A DNA stretch of 15,220 nt. Source: Proteiniphilum sp. UBA5283 (GTDB lineage Bacteria; Bacteroidota; Bacteroidia; Bacteroidales; Dysgonomonadaceae). Shown here piece by piece: positions 7,791 through 14,477 of this stretch. The translations under genes were made by a program, and so were the position numbers. Location of the stretch: assembly GCA_002408485.1 (NCBI GenBank), contig DHSP01000011.1:9331-24550 (forward strand), given 5' to 3'. Position 1 is the first letter of the stretch, and each line of letters begins with the position of its first letter. The notes under the pieces were generated by a model. It worked only from the letters and a program-made list of their open reading frames with translations, was not told the DNA's origin and searched no databases.

Positions 7791-7804
7791 AGACATTTTT
7801 GTCT
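7791..7804. promoter_or_regulatory. Dyad overlapping the -33 element of the Rrf2 promoter, candidate autoregulatory operator
   Basis: AGACA-TTTT-TGTCT is a perfect 5-bp dyad with a 4-nt centre. Its right half shares bases with the -33 element TTTTTG at 7796-7801. A second dyad, TAATT-AA-AATTA at 7806-7817, fills the spacer but is low-complexity AT. Rrf2 repressors commonly bind dyads within their own promoters. Confidence 0.4.
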
Positions 7805-7830
7805 GTAATTAAAATTATTCGATATCTTTG
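7796..7830 (+). promoter_or_regulatory. Bacteroidota-type promoter for the Rrf2-norB-ric genes
   Basis: TTTTTG at 7796-7801 and TATCTTTG at 7823-7830, separated by 21 nt, match the -33 TTTG and -7 TAnnTTTG consensus of the primary sigma factor of this phylum. Transcription would start near 7836, giving a leader of about 95 nt before the Rrf2 ATG. Confidence 0.65.
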
Positions 7831-7930
7831 TCGCCACAACCCATGTGAGATGATCGCCAAATCCGGTAAAAAATGTTTCTCATTGCAATGACCGGAGGCG
7901 AAAAATAGTACAAGGAAAGGAGATCGCATC

Positions 7931-8365
7931 ATGTTTTCGAAGACCTGCGAATATGGCATCAAGGCAGTTTTGTATATTGCTCAACAATCGCTCAGGCAGA
8001 CACGTTCCAAAATGAGCGACATTGTGCAGCAGATTGGTTCCCCCGAAGCGTTTACGGGGAAAGTGTTGGGTTCTTTATCGAGGCATGGCATCGTTGATTC
8101 CTATACCGGGCCCCACGGGGGATTTGAAATCAGCCACGACAAACTTCACGACATCACCATTTCCGATATTGTGCGGGCAATTGAGGGTGATCTGTTTTTC
8201 GAAGGCTGTGTACTGGGACTGGGAGAATGCAACGGAGAGCACCCCTGTCCCATGCATCAATCGGTAGAGCCCATCCGGAGCGAGATGAATGAGATATTAC
8301 AACACACCACGGTCTACGAAATGGCCATGGGGTTAAAAAACAAGGATTCTCTTTTAATTCGATAA
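7931..8365 (+). CDS. Rrf2-family transcriptional regulator, likely Fe-S nitric oxide sensor (NsrR-like)
   Basis: A 144-residue protein with the Rrf2 winged-helix fold: N-terminal EYGIKAVLYIAQ helix, recognition region SPEAFTGKVLGSLSRHGIV (37-55) and wing GPHGGFEIS (60-68). Three clustered cysteines, Cys93, Cys100 and Cys106, match the spacing class used by NsrR/IscR-type proteins to bind an Fe-S cluster. NsrR is destroyed by nitric oxide and then releases its targets. The next genes encode a nitric oxide reductase and a RIC repair protein, so a role as local nitric oxide sensor is a strong contextual inference. The start is supported by AAAGGAG 8 nt upstream. The gap to norB is 54 bp with no clear promoter, suggesting cotranscription. 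Other Rrf2 roles (IscR, RsrR-like redox sensing) cannot be excluded. Confidence 0.88.
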   Translation: MFSKTCEYGIKAVLYIAQQSLRQTRSKMSDIVQQIGSPEAFTGKVLGSLSRHGIVDSYTGPHGGFEISHDKLHDITISDIVRAIEGDLFFEGCVLGLGECNGEHPCPMHQSVEPIRSEMNEILQHTTVYEMAMGLKNKDSLLIR

Positions 8366-8419
8366 TTTTTTTCGGGAAATAACCATTGACTATTACTAAC
8401 CTCTAACAAATGATTCAGT

Positions 8420-10666
8420 ATGTCACAGAAAAAATTATGGATTGCATTGGCGGCAGTAATTGTTGTCTCGTTTGCCGTGCTGTTATTTTACGGCAACCAG
8501 ATTTATCAGCAAGCTCCGCCCGTACCTGAACAGGTTGTAGACGAGACGGGCAAATTACTATTTACCGGGAGAGAAATCAAGGAGGGTCAGAACATCTGGC
8601 AAAGTATCGGTGGCCAGGAGATTGGCACCGTCTGGGGACACGGCGCTTACGTGGCACCCGACTGGACGGCCGACTACCTTCATCGTGAGGCGCAGTTTCT
8701 GCTGAACAAATGGTCGGAGGAGACTTATGGCAACCTGTTCGATTCACTTTCAAATGAACAGAAAGCCACCTTGCAGAGCAGGCTTCAGTCGTTCTTACGA
8801 AGGAACACCTACGACGAGGCCTCAGGAATATTGGTAATCAGCGCTGAACGCTACGAAGCTTTTCTTCACAACAAAGCACATTACGCCGGCCTCTTCATGA
8901 ACAGCCCCGCGCTCAACGAACTCCGTGCCTCTTACGCCATCGCGAAGAACACCATCAAGACGGAAGAGCGCATGGACAAGATGGTACAATTTTTCTTCTG
9001 GGCATCGTGGGCCTGCGTGACCAACCGTCCGGGGCAGGAGATCACCTATACACACAACTGGCCACCTGACGAGCAGATAGGCAACGTACCTACCAGTGAT
9101 TTGATTTTATGGACCGGCTTCAGCATCATCATGCTGCTTATTGGAATCGGCATCATGATCTTTGTGCAGGCTCGCGCCCGTCAGGAAGAGATCCTGAAGC
9201 CGGTGGAAGACCCGTTGATGAACCAAACCATCACTCCCTCGATGTGGGCGGTAAAGAAATATTTCTGGGTGGTAAACCTGTTAATCCTGGCACAGGTGCT
9301 CCTGGGAGTGATCACGGCACACTACGGAGTGGAGGGTGGCGGTTTTTACGGCATCGATATCACCGGCATCATCCCCTACTCCATCACCCGCACCTGGCAT
9401 GTACAGCTGGCCATCTTCTGGATAGCCACCGCCTGGCTTGCGACCGGCCTCTACATCGCTCCGTCGTTGAGTGGCAGAGATCCGAAACTCCAAAAACCGG
9501 GTGTCAACATCCTGTTTATCGCACTCATCATTGTGGTAGGCGGCTCACTGATCGGGCAATGGTTTGGCGTAATGCAACGACTCAACCTGGTCGACAACTT
9601 CTGGTTTGGCCATCAGGGCTATGAGTATGTCGATCTGGGACGCTTCTGGCAACTCCTGCTTGTGGTCGGTCTGTTTTTATGGCTGGCACTCATGATACGT
9701 CCCATCCTGCCGATCATCAAAAAAAGAACGGCCGAAAAAGGATTGCTCATTCTCTTTCTCATATCATGTGCTGCCATCGCCCTGTTTTATGCTGCCGGAC
9801 TAATGTGGGGGCGGACAACCAACCTGGCCGTAGCAGAATACTGGCGCTGGTGGGTGGTACACCTCTGGGTGGAAGGATTCTTTGAGGTCTTTGCCACGGT
9901 AGTCGCCGCCTTCCTTTTTACCCGCATGGGATTACTGGGCATCAGATCAGCCACGAACAACGTGCTCTTTGCCACGGTCATTTTCCTCACGGGAGGCATT
10001 CTGGGCACCTTTCATCATCTCTACTTCACCGGCACACCCACAGCCGTGATGGCACTGGGAGCCACCTTCAGTGCGTTGGAAGTGGTGCCGCTCATCCTGA
10101 TCGGATTCGAGGCCTACCACAACTATCGTATGAGCAAATCCACCGAATGGCTGAAAGATTACAAGTGGCCCATCTACTTCCTGCTGTCGGTAGCCTTCTG
10201 GAATTTTCTGGGTGCCGGCATCTTCGGGTTTATCATCAACCCGCCCATTGCACTCTATTACATGCAGGGACTGAACACCACGCCCGTACATGGCCATGCG
10301 GCACTCTTTGGCGTGTACGGCATGCTGGGCATCGGCCTTATTCTGTTTGTGCTGCGCAGCATGTACCGAAAACAGAAATGGAACGAAAAGCTTATCTCAT
10401 TCACTTTCTGGACGCTCAACGCCGGCTTGTTGCTGATGGTAGTGTTGAGTCTCCTGCCTGTAGGGATGATGCAAACCGTAGCCAGCGTGAACGAAGGGAT
10501 GTGGTACGCCCGCTCAGCTGAGTTCATGCAACAGCCCCTGGTTGCGGTCTTCAAGTGGATGCGCATCTTCGGCGACACCATCTTTGCCATCGGCACCCTT
10601 ACCCTGTTCTGGTTTGTATACCAGCTTACCATCAAAAAAAGGAAAAATCCTGCGGATAAGCCGTAG
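8420..10666 (+). CDS. norB: Quinol-dependent nitric oxide reductase (qNOR, large subunit)
   Basis: A 748-residue integral membrane enzyme that reduces two NO to N2O with electrons from quinol. The length and the N-terminal extension fit single-subunit qNOR: one membrane segment (about 6-24), a large extracytoplasmic region (25-225), then about 13 membrane helices of the haem-copper oxidase superfamily. Probable metal ligands are His327 and His626 for the low-spin haem, His624 for haem b3, and His481, His532 and His533 for the non-haem iron, with Glu485 in HLWVEG a conserved acidic residue of NO reductases; these assignments rest on motif matching. The extracytoplasmic region has no CxxCH haem c motif, as expected for qNOR. 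It sits between the Rrf2 regulator and the RIC gene. The likely task is detoxification; no other denitrification gene is present in the window. Confidence 0.96.
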   Translation: MSQKKLWIALAAVIVVSFAVLLFYGNQIYQQAPPVPEQVVDETGKLLFTGREIKEGQNIWQSIGGQEIGTVWGHGAYVAPDWTADYLHREAQFLLNKWSEETYGNLFDSLSNEQKATLQSRLQSFLRRNTYDEASGILVISAERYEAFLHNKAHYAGLFMNSPALNELRASYAIAKNTIKTEERMDKMVQFFFWASWACVTNRPGQEITYTHNWPPDEQIGNVPTSDLILWTGFSIIMLLIGIGIMIFVQARARQEEILKPVEDPLMNQTITPSMWAVKKYFWVVNLLILAQVLLGVITAHYGVEGGGFYGIDITGIIPYSITRTWHVQLAIFWIATAWLATGLYIAPSLSGRDPKLQKPGVNILFIALIIVVGGSLIGQWFGVMQRLNLVDNFWFGHQGYEYVDLGRFWQLLLVVGLFLWLALMIRPILPIIKKRTAEKGLLILFLISCAAIALFYAAGLMWGRTTNLAVAEYWRWWVVHLWVEGFFEVFATVVAAFLFTRMGLLGIRSATNNVLFATVIFLTGGILGTFHHLYFTGTPTAVMALGATFSALEVVPLILIGFEAYHNYRMSKSTEWLKDYKWPIYFLLSVAFWNFLGAGIFGFIINPPIALYYMQGLNTTPVHGHAALFGVYGMLGIGLILFVLRSMYRKQKWNEKLISFTFWTLNAGLLLMVVLSLLPVGMMQTVASVNEGMWYARSAEFMQQPLVAVFKWMRIFGDTIFAIGTLTLFWFVYQLTIKKRKNPADKP

Positions 10667-10683
10667 GTACTTTACTCATCTGC

Positions 10684-10720
10684 GAAGCCGCCGTAGCAGC
10701 GCACATCTGCAAGCGGCTTC
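10684..10720 (+). repeat. Intercistronic hairpin between norB and ric
   Basis: GAAGCCGC (10684-10691) pairs with GCGGCTTC (10713-10720), and inside it GCAG (10696-10699) pairs with CTGC (10707-10710), giving a GC-rich nested stem-loop in the 75-bp gap. No T run follows (tctattaaac), so it is not a standard intrinsic terminator. It may act as an mRNA stability or processing element, or a partial attenuator. Confidence 0.6.
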
Positions 10721-10741
10721 TCTATTAAACTTCAATATATT

Positions 10742-11467
10742 ATGAACATCAACAACCAAAGTATTATCGGAAAAATTGTGGCGGAAAACTACAAGACCGC
10801 CTCCATTTTCAAACAATATCGCATCGACTTCTGTTGCAACGGGAACAGAACCATTGGGGATGCAAGTCGCGACAAACAGCTGGACGAAGAAAAGCTGATC
10901 AACGAGTTGCTGGCTGTGGTAAACAAGAAAGAAGAAAGCGGTATTGACTTCCAGGCCTTTCCGCTCGACCTGCTAGTGGACTACATTGAAAAAACGCACC
11001 ACCGTTACATCGACACCAAGATTCCCGAGATCACGCCCTTCCTGCGCAAGATTGTGCAGGTACATGGAGGAAACCACCCCGAGCTGGCGGAAGTGGAAAA
11101 GCTATTCCTGGAGTCTGCCGGCGCCCTGTCAGCTCACCTCAGGAAAGAGGAACTGATGCTGTTCCCTCATATACGCCAGCTGGTAAAGGCAGAGCTGTCG
11201 GGCGAAAAGATGCCCCGGTCGAAAGCCGGACTGGTAGCGGCTATGATCGCCCAGATGGAGCGCGAACACGATACCGAGGGAGAACGATTTCGTACAATCA
11301 GCAAGCTCACGGGCGAATATACCCCGCCCGAAGATGCCTGCAACACCTACCGGGTGACGCTGAACCTGTTGAATGAATTTGAGGATGATTTGCACCGTCA
11401 TATTCATCTGGAAAACAACATTCTCTTCCCGAAGTCCATCGCGCTCGAGCAAGCGCTACAGGAATAA
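10742..11467 (+). CDS. ric: Iron-sulfur cluster repair di-iron protein (RIC/YtfE/ScdA)
   Basis: A 241-residue protein, typical length for the RIC family, which restores Fe-S centres damaged by nitric oxide or oxidants. Residues 1-60 form the ScdA N-terminal domain with the paired cysteines in FCCNGNRT (Cys31, Cys32). The rest is a hemerythrin-like four-helix domain with candidate di-iron ligands His86/His87 (KTHHRYI), His132 with Glu136/Glu137 (SAHLRKEE), His176 (EREHDTEGE) and the cluster HRHIHLENN with His218-His222 and Glu224. It follows norB by 75 bp on the same strand, and the pair forms a nitric oxide response: remove NO, then repair its damage. No separate promoter was seen, so it is probably in the regulator-norB transcript, tuned by the hairpin between them. 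Confidence 0.95.
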   Translation: MNINNQSIIGKIVAENYKTASIFKQYRIDFCCNGNRTIGDASRDKQLDEEKLINELLAVVNKKEESGIDFQAFPLDLLVDYIEKTHHRYIDTKIPEITPFLRKIVQVHGGNHPELAEVEKLFLESAGALSAHLRKEELMLFPHIRQLVKAELSGEKMPRSKAGLVAAMIAQMEREHDTEGERFRTISKLTGEYTPPEDACNTYRVTLNLLNEFEDDLHRHIHLENNILFPKSIALEQALQE

Positions 11468-11514
11468 CCGAATACAAATCAGGCTGGAAGCGGCATAAAT
11501 TGTCGCTTCTTTTG

Positions 11515-11522
11515 TATCTTTG
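11515..11522 (+). promoter_or_regulatory. Putative -7 promoter box for thiN
   Basis: TATCTTTG matches TAnnTTTG and ends 23 bp before the thiN ATG, a common distance in this phylum. A -33 element at 19-21 nt is not evident; a TTG occurs only 12 nt upstream. No TPP riboswitch is visible in the short leader. Confidence 0.5.
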
Positions 11523-11545
11523 TTCACGTCAAAAATAACACCTGT

Positions 11546-12172
11546 ATGGATATTTTGCCAAAGGCTTCGACGGTAATCATTGCCAACGGACGCTTCCCAA
11601 GTCACCCTCTGCCGCTCTCCCTGATTGAAAAAGCGGAATACGTAGTCTGCACCGATGGTGCGGCCAACGATTTTATCGCCCGTGGCGGCAAACCCGACGC
11701 GATTGTCGGCGATTGCGACTCCATCTCCGTGGAGAACCGGATACGCTTCGCACACATCCTGCATCCCAATTCCGATCAGGAGACCAACGACCTCACCAAA
11801 TCGGTCCTGTTTTGCGTAGAAAGCAAGAGAAGAGAGATTGTAATCGTGGGGGGTACCGGCTACCGGGAGGATCATACGTTGGGAAATATTTCGCTGTTGG
11901 CCGACTACATGGAGATGGCAGAGGTTATCATGGTTACAAATTACGGCATCTTTACCCCGATGCGGGGCTTTGCTGAATTTGCCAGCCATAGGGGCCAGCA
12001 AGTCTCTCTCTTTCCGATAGACCGCGCCGGCATAACCACCCACAACCTGAAATACCCGCTCAACAAACGGATACTAACCAATTGGTGGCAGGGTACGCTG
12101 AACGAATCGCTGGGCACCACCTTCGCCCTTGAGTCGCAGGGGAGAGTGATTGTCTTCAGGTTATACGCATAA
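11546..12172 (+). CDS. thiN: Thiamine pyrophosphokinase (thiamine diphosphokinase)
   Basis: A 208-residue enzyme of normal family length that makes thiamine diphosphate from thiamine and ATP. Family motifs appear in order: CTDGAAN (35-41), PDAIVGDCDS (50-59), DQETNDLTKS (77-86) with the acidic Mg-binding residues, and GGTGYREDHTLGN (102-114). The C-terminal third is the usual beta-sandwich thiamine-binding domain. In Bacteroides a pyrophosphokinase often lies next to the TonB-receptor/pnuT pair; here it is about 10 kb away behind its own candidate promoter. Its product is the cofactor of the E1 subunits encoded nearby. It converges on recO, with 43 bp between the stops and only a weak GCAC/GTGC hairpin there. 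Confidence 0.95.
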   Translation: MDILPKASTVIIANGRFPSHPLPLSLIEKAEYVVCTDGAANDFIARGGKPDAIVGDCDSISVENRIRFAHILHPNSDQETNDLTKSVLFCVESKRREIVIVGGTGYREDHTLGNISLLADYMEMAEVIMVTNYGIFTPMRGFAEFASHRGQQVSLFPIDRAGITTHNLKYPLNKRILTNWWQGTLNESLGTTFALESQGRVIVFRLYA

Positions 12173-12215
12173 ATTCCGGCACCATATTCCCCCGGTCATT
12201 ACGCACGCTTGTGCA

Positions 12216-12938
12216 TTACGCCAGCTCCCGCAGGATGTCGATCGATTTCAATGGTGGAAAATCATAGATGTGCAAACGGTAATACTCCAGCAGGTAGTCC
12301 ACGATGGTATTCCGGTTATTACGCGACAAGCGGAAGAGATGCATGTTGCTGTAATTCATTCGCTGGAGGAGTACCAGAAAATCACTCTGCGTCCCGTTCA
12401 GATAGTGTGAATGCTGCGGCATGTTCTTCACGAATTCACCATGCATGAGATCAAAAAAACGATGCTTCCCTTCCCATTTCACATTTGGATAAATACCCAG
12501 GAAACGGGTCAGTCCGAACATGAAAGCCAGGTGGAAGTTCGCCACCCCTTTTTCGGCAGCCTCCAGCGCCTCCACCGAGTTCTTCATAAAGTCAAAGGCC
12601 GATTCGTTATGATCCGACTCACGAAGCACACGCGATAAAAATTCAGACAGAAAAAATGCCACCGATATTTTGGTCATGTTCGTGCAGAGATCGTACAACG
12701 GAAATTGCCTCTCAGCCTCCTTCAGGCGGTGTAGCTCGCGTAACGGCAGGTGCTCCACCTCCAGGTCAAGTACCGACAGCGGGAAAAAAAGCGACATTTT
12801 CAATTTCGACTTTTTGCCGTATGACCGGGGCAGCAGATAGGAGACTCTGCCAAAGTCGCGGGTAAACACCTGCACAATGCCGTAAATGTCATTGTAGGGC
12901 GAGACTCCCAGTACGATGCCTTGCGTTTTGTGGAGCAT
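12216..12938 (-). CDS. recO: DNA repair protein RecO
   Basis: A 240-residue protein matching RecO, which works with RecF and RecR to load RecA on single-stranded DNA. The N-terminal OB-fold begins HKTQGIVLGVSPYNDIYGIV and continues with VFTRDFGRVSYLLPRSYGKKSK; the helical C-terminal part includes FGLTRFLGIYPNV. The usual RecO zinc cysteines are absent, as in many members of this phylum. I chose the ATG at 12938, which starts at the OB-fold and lies 24 bp after a good -7 box; a TTG in frame at 12992 would lie upstream of that box and add 18 residues unlike the family. It is transcribed away from rplS with its own promoter. Confidence 0.93.
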   Translation of the reverse strand: MLHKTQGIVLGVSPYNDIYGIVQVFTRDFGRVSYLLPRSYGKKSKLKMSLFFPLSVLDLEVEHLPLRELHRLKEAERQFPLYDLCTNMTKISVAFFLSEFLSRVLRESDHNESAFDFMKNSVEALEAAEKGVANFHLAFMFGLTRFLGIYPNVKWEGKHRFFDLMHGEFVKNMPQHSHYLNGTQSDFLVLLQRMNYSNMHLFRLSRNNRNTIVDYLLEYYRLHIYDFPPLKSIDILRELA

Positions 12939-12962
12939 GATGAGATTTGGGATTATCCTGTA

Positions 12963-12994
12963 CAAATATAGGGAAAACCGGCGAAGAGACAAAA
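12963..12994 (-). promoter_or_regulatory. Bacteroidota-type promoter for recO
   Basis: On the minus strand TTTTG (12994-12990) is followed after 19 nt by TATATTTG (12970-12963), a near-ideal -33/-7 pair. The -7 box ends 24 bp before the recO ATG, implying a very short leader. It supports the ATG start and independent transcription from rplS. Confidence 0.75.
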
Positions 12995-13004
12995 CATAAA
13001 AAAA

Positions 13005-13074
13005 GAGGCTGTCTCAAAATAAAATTTAACCTCCTGAGAAATGAATATTGGGATATGTTCTCAGATAGATATCC
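13005..13074. other. Structured intergenic DNA between recO and rplS
   Basis: An A-tract precedes GAGGCTGTCTC (13005-13015), a short imperfect dyad flanked by A runs, which resembles insertion sequence ends or terminator debris I recall from Bacteroidota genomes (recollection, not verified). Beyond it, CTGAGAA (13034-13040) can pair with TTCTCAG (13058-13064), and GGATAT (13051-13056) can pair with ATATCC (13069-13074). The two stems interlock in a pseudoknot layout. No coding potential was seen. Confidence 0.35.
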
Positions 13075-13082
13075 GAATAAAA

Positions 13083-13120
13083 AGAGGGTGAAATCACCAT
13101 TGTGATACACCCTCTCTTTC
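13083..13120 (-). terminator. Strong intrinsic terminator of rplS
   Basis: AGAGGGTG (13083-13090) pairs with CACCCTCT (13108-13115), and inside it ATCAC pairs with GTGAT around a CATT loop. On the minus strand the hairpin is followed by TTTTTATTC. It starts 23 bp after the rplS stop. The plus strand side ends in CTTTCTTTT, so weak action in the other direction is possible. Confidence 0.88.
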
Positions 13121-13138
13121 TTTTGCCTGCTGCGCTTC

Positions 13139-13489
13139 TCAATACATTTTCTTCTTGATACGGGCAGCTTTTCCACGCAGTTTACGCAGGTAATACAATT
13201 TGGTTCTGCGCACTCTCCCTTCGCTGTTGAGCGTGATATCTTCAATGAAAGGTGAGTTCATCGGAAAAATACGTTCCACACCAATGTTGTCGGACATTTT
13301 TCTTACGGTAAAACGTTTTGAATCTCCGTGGCCTGAAATCTTAATGACCACCCCTCGATACTGCTGTATACGTTCCTTGTTCCCTTCCGCAATACGGTAA
13401 GCCACCGTAATGGTGTCGCCGCTTTTGAACGCAGGGAATTGTTTCTTTTCCTTCGCAAAGGCTGCTTCTGCTATTTTTAGTAAATCCAT
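13139..13489 (-). CDS. rplS: 50S ribosomal protein L19
   Basis: A 116-residue protein of standard L19 length, located at the interface of the ribosomal subunits. Recognisable parts are FKSGDTITVAYRIAEG (21-36), RIQQYRGVVIKISG (40-53), the SDNIGVERIFPMNSPFIE segment and the basic tail RRTKLYYLRKLRGKAARIKK. It stands alone here, without the rpsP, rimM and trmD genes that often precede it in other phyla. A candidate -7 box lies 86 bp upstream and a strong terminator follows. The start at 13489 matches the family N-terminus. Confidence 0.98.
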   Translation of the reverse strand: MDLLKIAEAAFAKEKKQFPAFKSGDTITVAYRIAEGNKERIQQYRGVVIKISGHGDSKRFTVRKMSDNIGVERIFPMNSPFIEDITLNSEGRVRRTKLYYLRKLRGKAARIKKKMY

Positions 13490-13575
13490 CTTGAGTAAAG
13501 CTTTTTGTTAATAATTAACTTTGTTTCAACGCAATATGACAGGACGATGCCGACAGAGATTACGCAAAGCGGATG

Positions 13576-13583
13576 CAAAGGTA
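13576..13583 (-). promoter_or_regulatory. Putative -7 promoter box for rplS
   Basis: The minus strand reads TACCTTTG, matching TAnnTTTG, 86 bp upstream of the rplS ATG. A TTTTG lies 24 nt further upstream, longer than the usual 19-21 nt, so the -33 element is doubtful. The resulting leader of about 80 nt is typical for a ribosomal protein gene. Confidence 0.5.
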
Positions 13584-13642
13584 GTAATTATTCTTTAAAC
13601 TTCCGCACAAAATATTATTTAATGTTTATTTATAAAACCGTT

Positions 13643-13674
13643 ATTGGCTGTCAATGTAAAATTGCGTATTTTTG
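13643..13674 (+). promoter_or_regulatory. Bacteroidota-type promoter for the split nucleotidase genes
   Basis: ATTG at 13643-13646 and TATTTTTG at 13667-13674 are separated by 20 nt, fitting the -33/-7 pattern. The -7 box ends 39 bp before the ATG at 13714. Confidence 0.55.
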
Positions 13675-13713
13675 GCCAGATAATCGGTTTCACGCTCTCT
13701 TACCTAATTTAGA

Positions 13714-14466
13714 ATGCGTATAAAAATAATCCCGGTTGCCTTTCTGGCAATCCTTCTGTTTTCGTGTAAACAGCCCTACTACGTGACCCAGGTGTCCGGC
13801 ACTATCGTGAAGATGGACTCCACATTCGATATCCAACCGGACCGGAAGATGCAGGCACTTGTGCAATCGTACAAGACCGTGCTCGACCGAGAGATGGATG
13901 AGATCATCGGCTATTCGGCTCAGTATATGGATTACAAACGGCCCGAGAGCCTGTTGACCAATCTCACATCTGATGTCATGAAGGGCTATGGCGATGAGCA
14001 CCTGCCCAACGGCGCCGATGTGGGCGTCATGAATGTCCACGGCCATCGAGCCACCCTGCCAAAGGGAGAGATTACCATGGGCAATCTCTACGAGATCTAT
14101 TCGTTCGACAACGCCATCACCTTCCTGGAGCTGAGAGGGAGTGACCTGAAAAAAATATTTGACGCTTATGCACGCATCGGCGGTGCGGGCATCTCCTCGA
14201 ATGTGAAACTCGTTACCGAAGGAGGAAAAGTAAAAAGTGTTTCTATTGACGGCAGGCCCATTCTCGACGATAAGGTCTATCACATCGTCACCCTTGATTA
14301 TCTCGCGGAAGGCAACGACAACATGTCTGCATTCCGAAACGCACTCTTGCGCGTTGATACGGGCGTTACACTACGGGATGTGATGATCGGGTATGTGAGA
14401 GAACAAACGCGTCGGGGCAATGAGATCGTCTCCACCCTAGACGGGCGCATAGTCATTAACAGATAA
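13714..14466 (+). CDS. Lipoprotein with 5'-nucleotidase C-terminal domain
   Basis: A 250-residue protein that begins with a lipoprotein signal peptide; the lipobox LFSC ends at Cys18, so the mature protein is probably anchored in a membrane facing the periplasm. No acidic surface-export signal follows the Cys (KQPYY). The rest matches the C-terminal, substrate-binding domain of UshA-type 5'-nucleotidases: KGEITMGNLYEIYSFDN (about 115-131), the LRGSDLKKIF segment and DYLAEGNDNMSAF (about 194-206), which correspond to the nucleoside-binding region. It has no metallophosphatase domain, which is encoded 11 bp downstream as a separate gene, so the two probably work as one split enzyme. The domain order is reversed relative to the single-chain enzyme. 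Confidence 0.9.
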   Translation: MRIKIIPVAFLAILLFSCKQPYYVTQVSGTIVKMDSTFDIQPDRKMQALVQSYKTVLDREMDEIIGYSAQYMDYKRPESLLTNLTSDVMKGYGDEHLPNGADVGVMNVHGHRATLPKGEITMGNLYEIYSFDNAITFLELRGSDLKKIFDAYARIGGAGISSNVKLVTEGGKVKSVSIDGRPILDDKVYHIVTLDYLAEGNDNMSAFRNALLRVDTGVTLRDVMIGYVREQTRRGNEIVSTLDGRIVINR

Positions 14467-14477
14467 CCCCGACATCT

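Larger units (their letters stand above)
7600..7930. other. Divergent intergenic region between dehydrogenase cluster and nitric oxide module
   Basis: This 331-bp AT-rich stretch has no convincing gene; a short minus-strand frame across 7711-7962 resembles no known family and overlaps the Rrf2 start. It holds the leader and ribosome binding site of E1 alpha, two palindromes at 7643-7672, a dyad at 7791-7804, a good plus-strand promoter at 7796-7830 and the AAAGGAG ribosome binding site (7916-7922) of the Rrf2 gene. Confidence 0.8.

Noticed and set aside
7711..7962. Minus-strand 83-codon frame in the divergent region
   Set aside because: It resembles no known family, overlaps the Rrf2 start and covers the promoter; the composition fits random AT-rich DNA.
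11468..11545. TPP riboswitch upstream of thiN
   Set aside because: The 78-bp gap lacks the conserved CUGAGA and related THI-box elements and is too short after the candidate promoter.
12197..12220. Direct repeat CATTACG with a GCAC/GTGC hairpin between thiN and recO stops
   Set aside because: The stem is only 4 bp without a T run, and the repeat is 7 bp; too weak to call a terminator or attachment site.
12939..12992. Extended recO start at a TTG (12992)
   Set aside because: The added 18 residues do not fit the RecO N-terminus, and the extension would begin upstream of the well-matched promoter, whose transcript starts close to the ATG at 12938.
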